A stretch of 13,467 bases of DNA, taken from assembly GCA_023410905.1 (NCBI GenBank), contig JAEYPL010000318.1:1-13467 (forward strand). The letters run 5' to 3'. Positions 12,236-13,467 of the stretch are shown piece by piece. Position 1 is the first letter of the stretch. Each line of letters begins with the position of its first letter. The stretch comes from Pseudomonadota bacterium. Its GTDB lineage: Bacteria; Pseudomonadota; Alphaproteobacteria; Rhizobiales; Hyphomicrobiaceae. Below the pieces are notes generated by a model. It saw nothing but the letters and a program-made list of their open reading frames with translations. It was not told the DNA's origin and did no database searches. The translations under genes were made by a program, and so were the position numbers.

Positions 12236-13467
12236 GTAACCGCACCCGCCCTTCGTTTGTCGATCGCGTAGAGCGAGAGCTGAGGCAACGCTTCTCTAAA
12301 CCCGAATGGGGCCACAACCCTTCGCCGCGCAATTGGGCAGCGCTTACCGCGATTGCCGACACTGTTGAAAAGATGGCAGCCGGAACGGCCGAAGACGGCA
12401 CCTATCTGAGCTGGGCACCGCCCGGCGCGGGTAAGACTGAGACGATCATCGAGAGCATCGTGCAGCTCACGCGCGATCCGCGTTATGCCGACTGCGGCGT
12501 CATCGTCTTCCTCGCGCACCTCAATCAGGTCGGAAGGCTCGCCCACGCCCTTCTCGATAGCGGGCTGGCGCAAGACGACATCAGCGTGCTTGTCGGCACC
12601 AAAGCCGAGAACGACGCGCTTCGTATGCTTGGGCGCGGCCGGTTCAAGGCGAATGGGAAGTGGGACAGCGAGCATCAGCAGGCGCGCGTGGTGATCGCCA
12701 CTCAAGCCAAGCTGCTGTCCGTTGTCGCCTTCCGAAAAAGCCTGCATATCGGCTCTTCGTTGGACGATATCTGGCTCTACGACGGCAAGCCGCGCCGCGT
12801 GCGCATCTGGGATGAGACCATCCTTCCAGCCCGCACGCAGGTCCTACGCGCGCCGGACATCTATACGGTTGTCGGGCAGATGAAAGAGGCCGGCTTCACT
12901 AAGCAGGCCGACATCATCGAACGCTGGCGCGATTCTCTTACAGCGGGCGAGCCAACCGAGGTTCCCGCCTTCGATAGCGGGATAGACCTATCCAGCGCGG
13001 TCGCGGTTGGGGAGATGAAGTGGAAGTTCTTCGATAACCCGACGTTCCGCACTCTTCTGGAGCTTCAGTGGCAGGGCCTCGCCGTCCATCACGACTACGA
13101 CGGCAATGCGGTCCTACACTATGAGGAAATTCTTCCGGACGCCTTCACGCCACTTCTCGTCACCGACGCATCCGGCAATTTGCGTTGCCTGATGCGGGAG
13201 TGGAACAAGGGTAGAGGCCGCGTCATTCCGCTGGAGAGTGGCGAGAAACGCTATGACGGGCTGGCCATCCACTATTGGGACCATGCGGCGGGAAGGGCAG
13301 AGCATCGCGAAAATAAGAACCGCTCTGCGCTCGCCAACGCAGCCGCATCCGTCTTCCGGCACATCCCCGAAGATGAGGAAGTTCTCTTCATCGTTCGCAA
13401 GCCAGAGAAGCCCTATCAGAACATAGAGGCGCGGGAGAAGTCGAAGAAAGGGAAGACGGGGCCGAAG
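12232..13467 (+). CDS. P-loop ATPase, SF2 helicase-like, 3' end outside window
   Basis: The frame is open for 412 codons to the window edge. A Walker A motif APPGAGKT is at 62-69, a motif-Ia-like VIVFLAHLNQ at 90-99, RVVIATQAKL at 152-161 in the position of motif Ic, and RIWDET at 191-196 as the DExx Walker B. These appear in the order and spacing of superfamily 2 helicases of the DEAD/DEAH type. The C-terminal RecA-like domain is only beginning (EEVLFIVRKPEK near 384) at the edge. GGAGGG (12220-12225) is 6 bases before the ATG, which overlaps the upstream stop. In a phage setting this is probably a replication helicase or helicase-primase ATPase. It does not look like a terminase, and annealing or restriction-related ATPases are less likely alternatives. 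Confidence 0.8.
   Translation, partial: MSNRTRPSFVDRVERELRQRFSKPEWGHNPSPRNWAALTAIADTVEKMAAGTAEDGTYLSWAPPGAGKTETIIESIVQLTRDPRYADCGVIVFLAHLNQVGRLAHALLDSGLAQDDISVLVGTKAENDALRMLGRGRFKANGKWDSEHQQARVVIATQAKLLSVVAFRKSLHIGSSLDDIWLYDGKPRRVRIWDETILPARTQVLRAPDIYTVVGQMKEAGFTKQADIIERWRDSLTAGEPTEVPAFDSGIDLSSAVAVGEMKWKFFDNPTFRTLLELQWQGLAVHHDYDGNAVLHYEEILPDAFTPLLVTDASGNLRCLMREWNKGRGRVIPLESGEKRYDGLAIHYWDHAAGRAEHRENKNRSALANAAASVFRHIPEDEEVLFIVRKPEKPYQNIEAREKSKKGKTGPK

Larger units (their letters stand above)
5447..13467. mobile_element. Prophage or phage-like integrative element, left part
   Basis: The element starts at the tRNA-Arg fragment and continues past the right edge. Supporting evidence is the truncated tRNA, the adjacent tyrosine recombinase, compact unidirectional gene blocks with 4- to 23-base overlaps, two proteins resembling internal virion components, a divergent control region, a small winged-helix protein and a P-loop helicase. 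No terminase, portal, capsid or lysis gene is visible in this part, so a complete phage is inferred and not shown. A satellite or phage-derived island remains possible. The right end should be marked by an intact tRNA-Arg(TCT). Confidence 0.75.

Noticed and set aside
12160..12747. 195-codon minus-strand frame over the ATPase start
   Set aside because: It is antisense to the Walker A region of a well-supported gene with a strong ribosome binding site.

Overview
The window looks like high-GC proteobacterial chromosome, most likely an alphaproteobacterium and perhaps a sphingomonad. That rests on base composition and the general feel of the proteins, with no marker gene, so confidence is low to moderate. 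It has two parts joined at a truncated tRNA gene near position 5400-5447.

Host side (1-5396). The 3' part of an NhaC-type Na+/H+ antiporter gene is followed by an AI-2E/PerM-family membrane protein gene. This converges, with only 2 bases between stop codons, on a minus-strand gene for a membrane-anchored calcineurin-like metallophosphoesterase. After a 555-base gap comes a small exported protein (111 aa) made almost wholly of four 20-residue repeats.

Junction (5397-5488). The 3' half of a tRNA-Arg(TCT) gene lies on the minus strand, from the anticodon stem through an encoded CCA end. Its D-arm and 5' acceptor strand are missing and replaced by two GC-rich hairpins. A tyrosine recombinase starts about 100 bases further on. 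This is the classic left attachment site of an element integrated into a tRNA gene; the intact tRNA should lie at the right end, outside the window.

Element (about 5447 to beyond 13467), read as a prophage or phage-like integrative element. (1) Integrase plus a coupled 57-aa membrane protein, rightward. (2) A 516-base non-coding region with opposing intrinsic terminators, several inverted repeats and a striking array of 10-bp direct repeats. (3) Seven tightly packed minus-strand genes (11556 to 7124) with overlapping stops and starts: four small unknown proteins, a serine-recombinase-like protein that has lost its catalytic serine and key arginines, and two larger proteins resembling internal virion components. 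(4) A 167-base divergent control region with recognisable promoters on both strands, each overlapped by an inverted repeat. (5) A rightward cluster: a small winged-helix DNA-binding protein, a two-helix membrane protein and a P-loop superfamily-2-like ATPase/helicase that runs off the edge.

The layout suggests a switch at 11557-11723 choosing between a leftward operon ending in virion-type genes and a rightward operon leading into replication. The most unusual items are the catalytically dead recombinase inside the leftward operon and the repeat-rich non-coding locus at 6683-7077.
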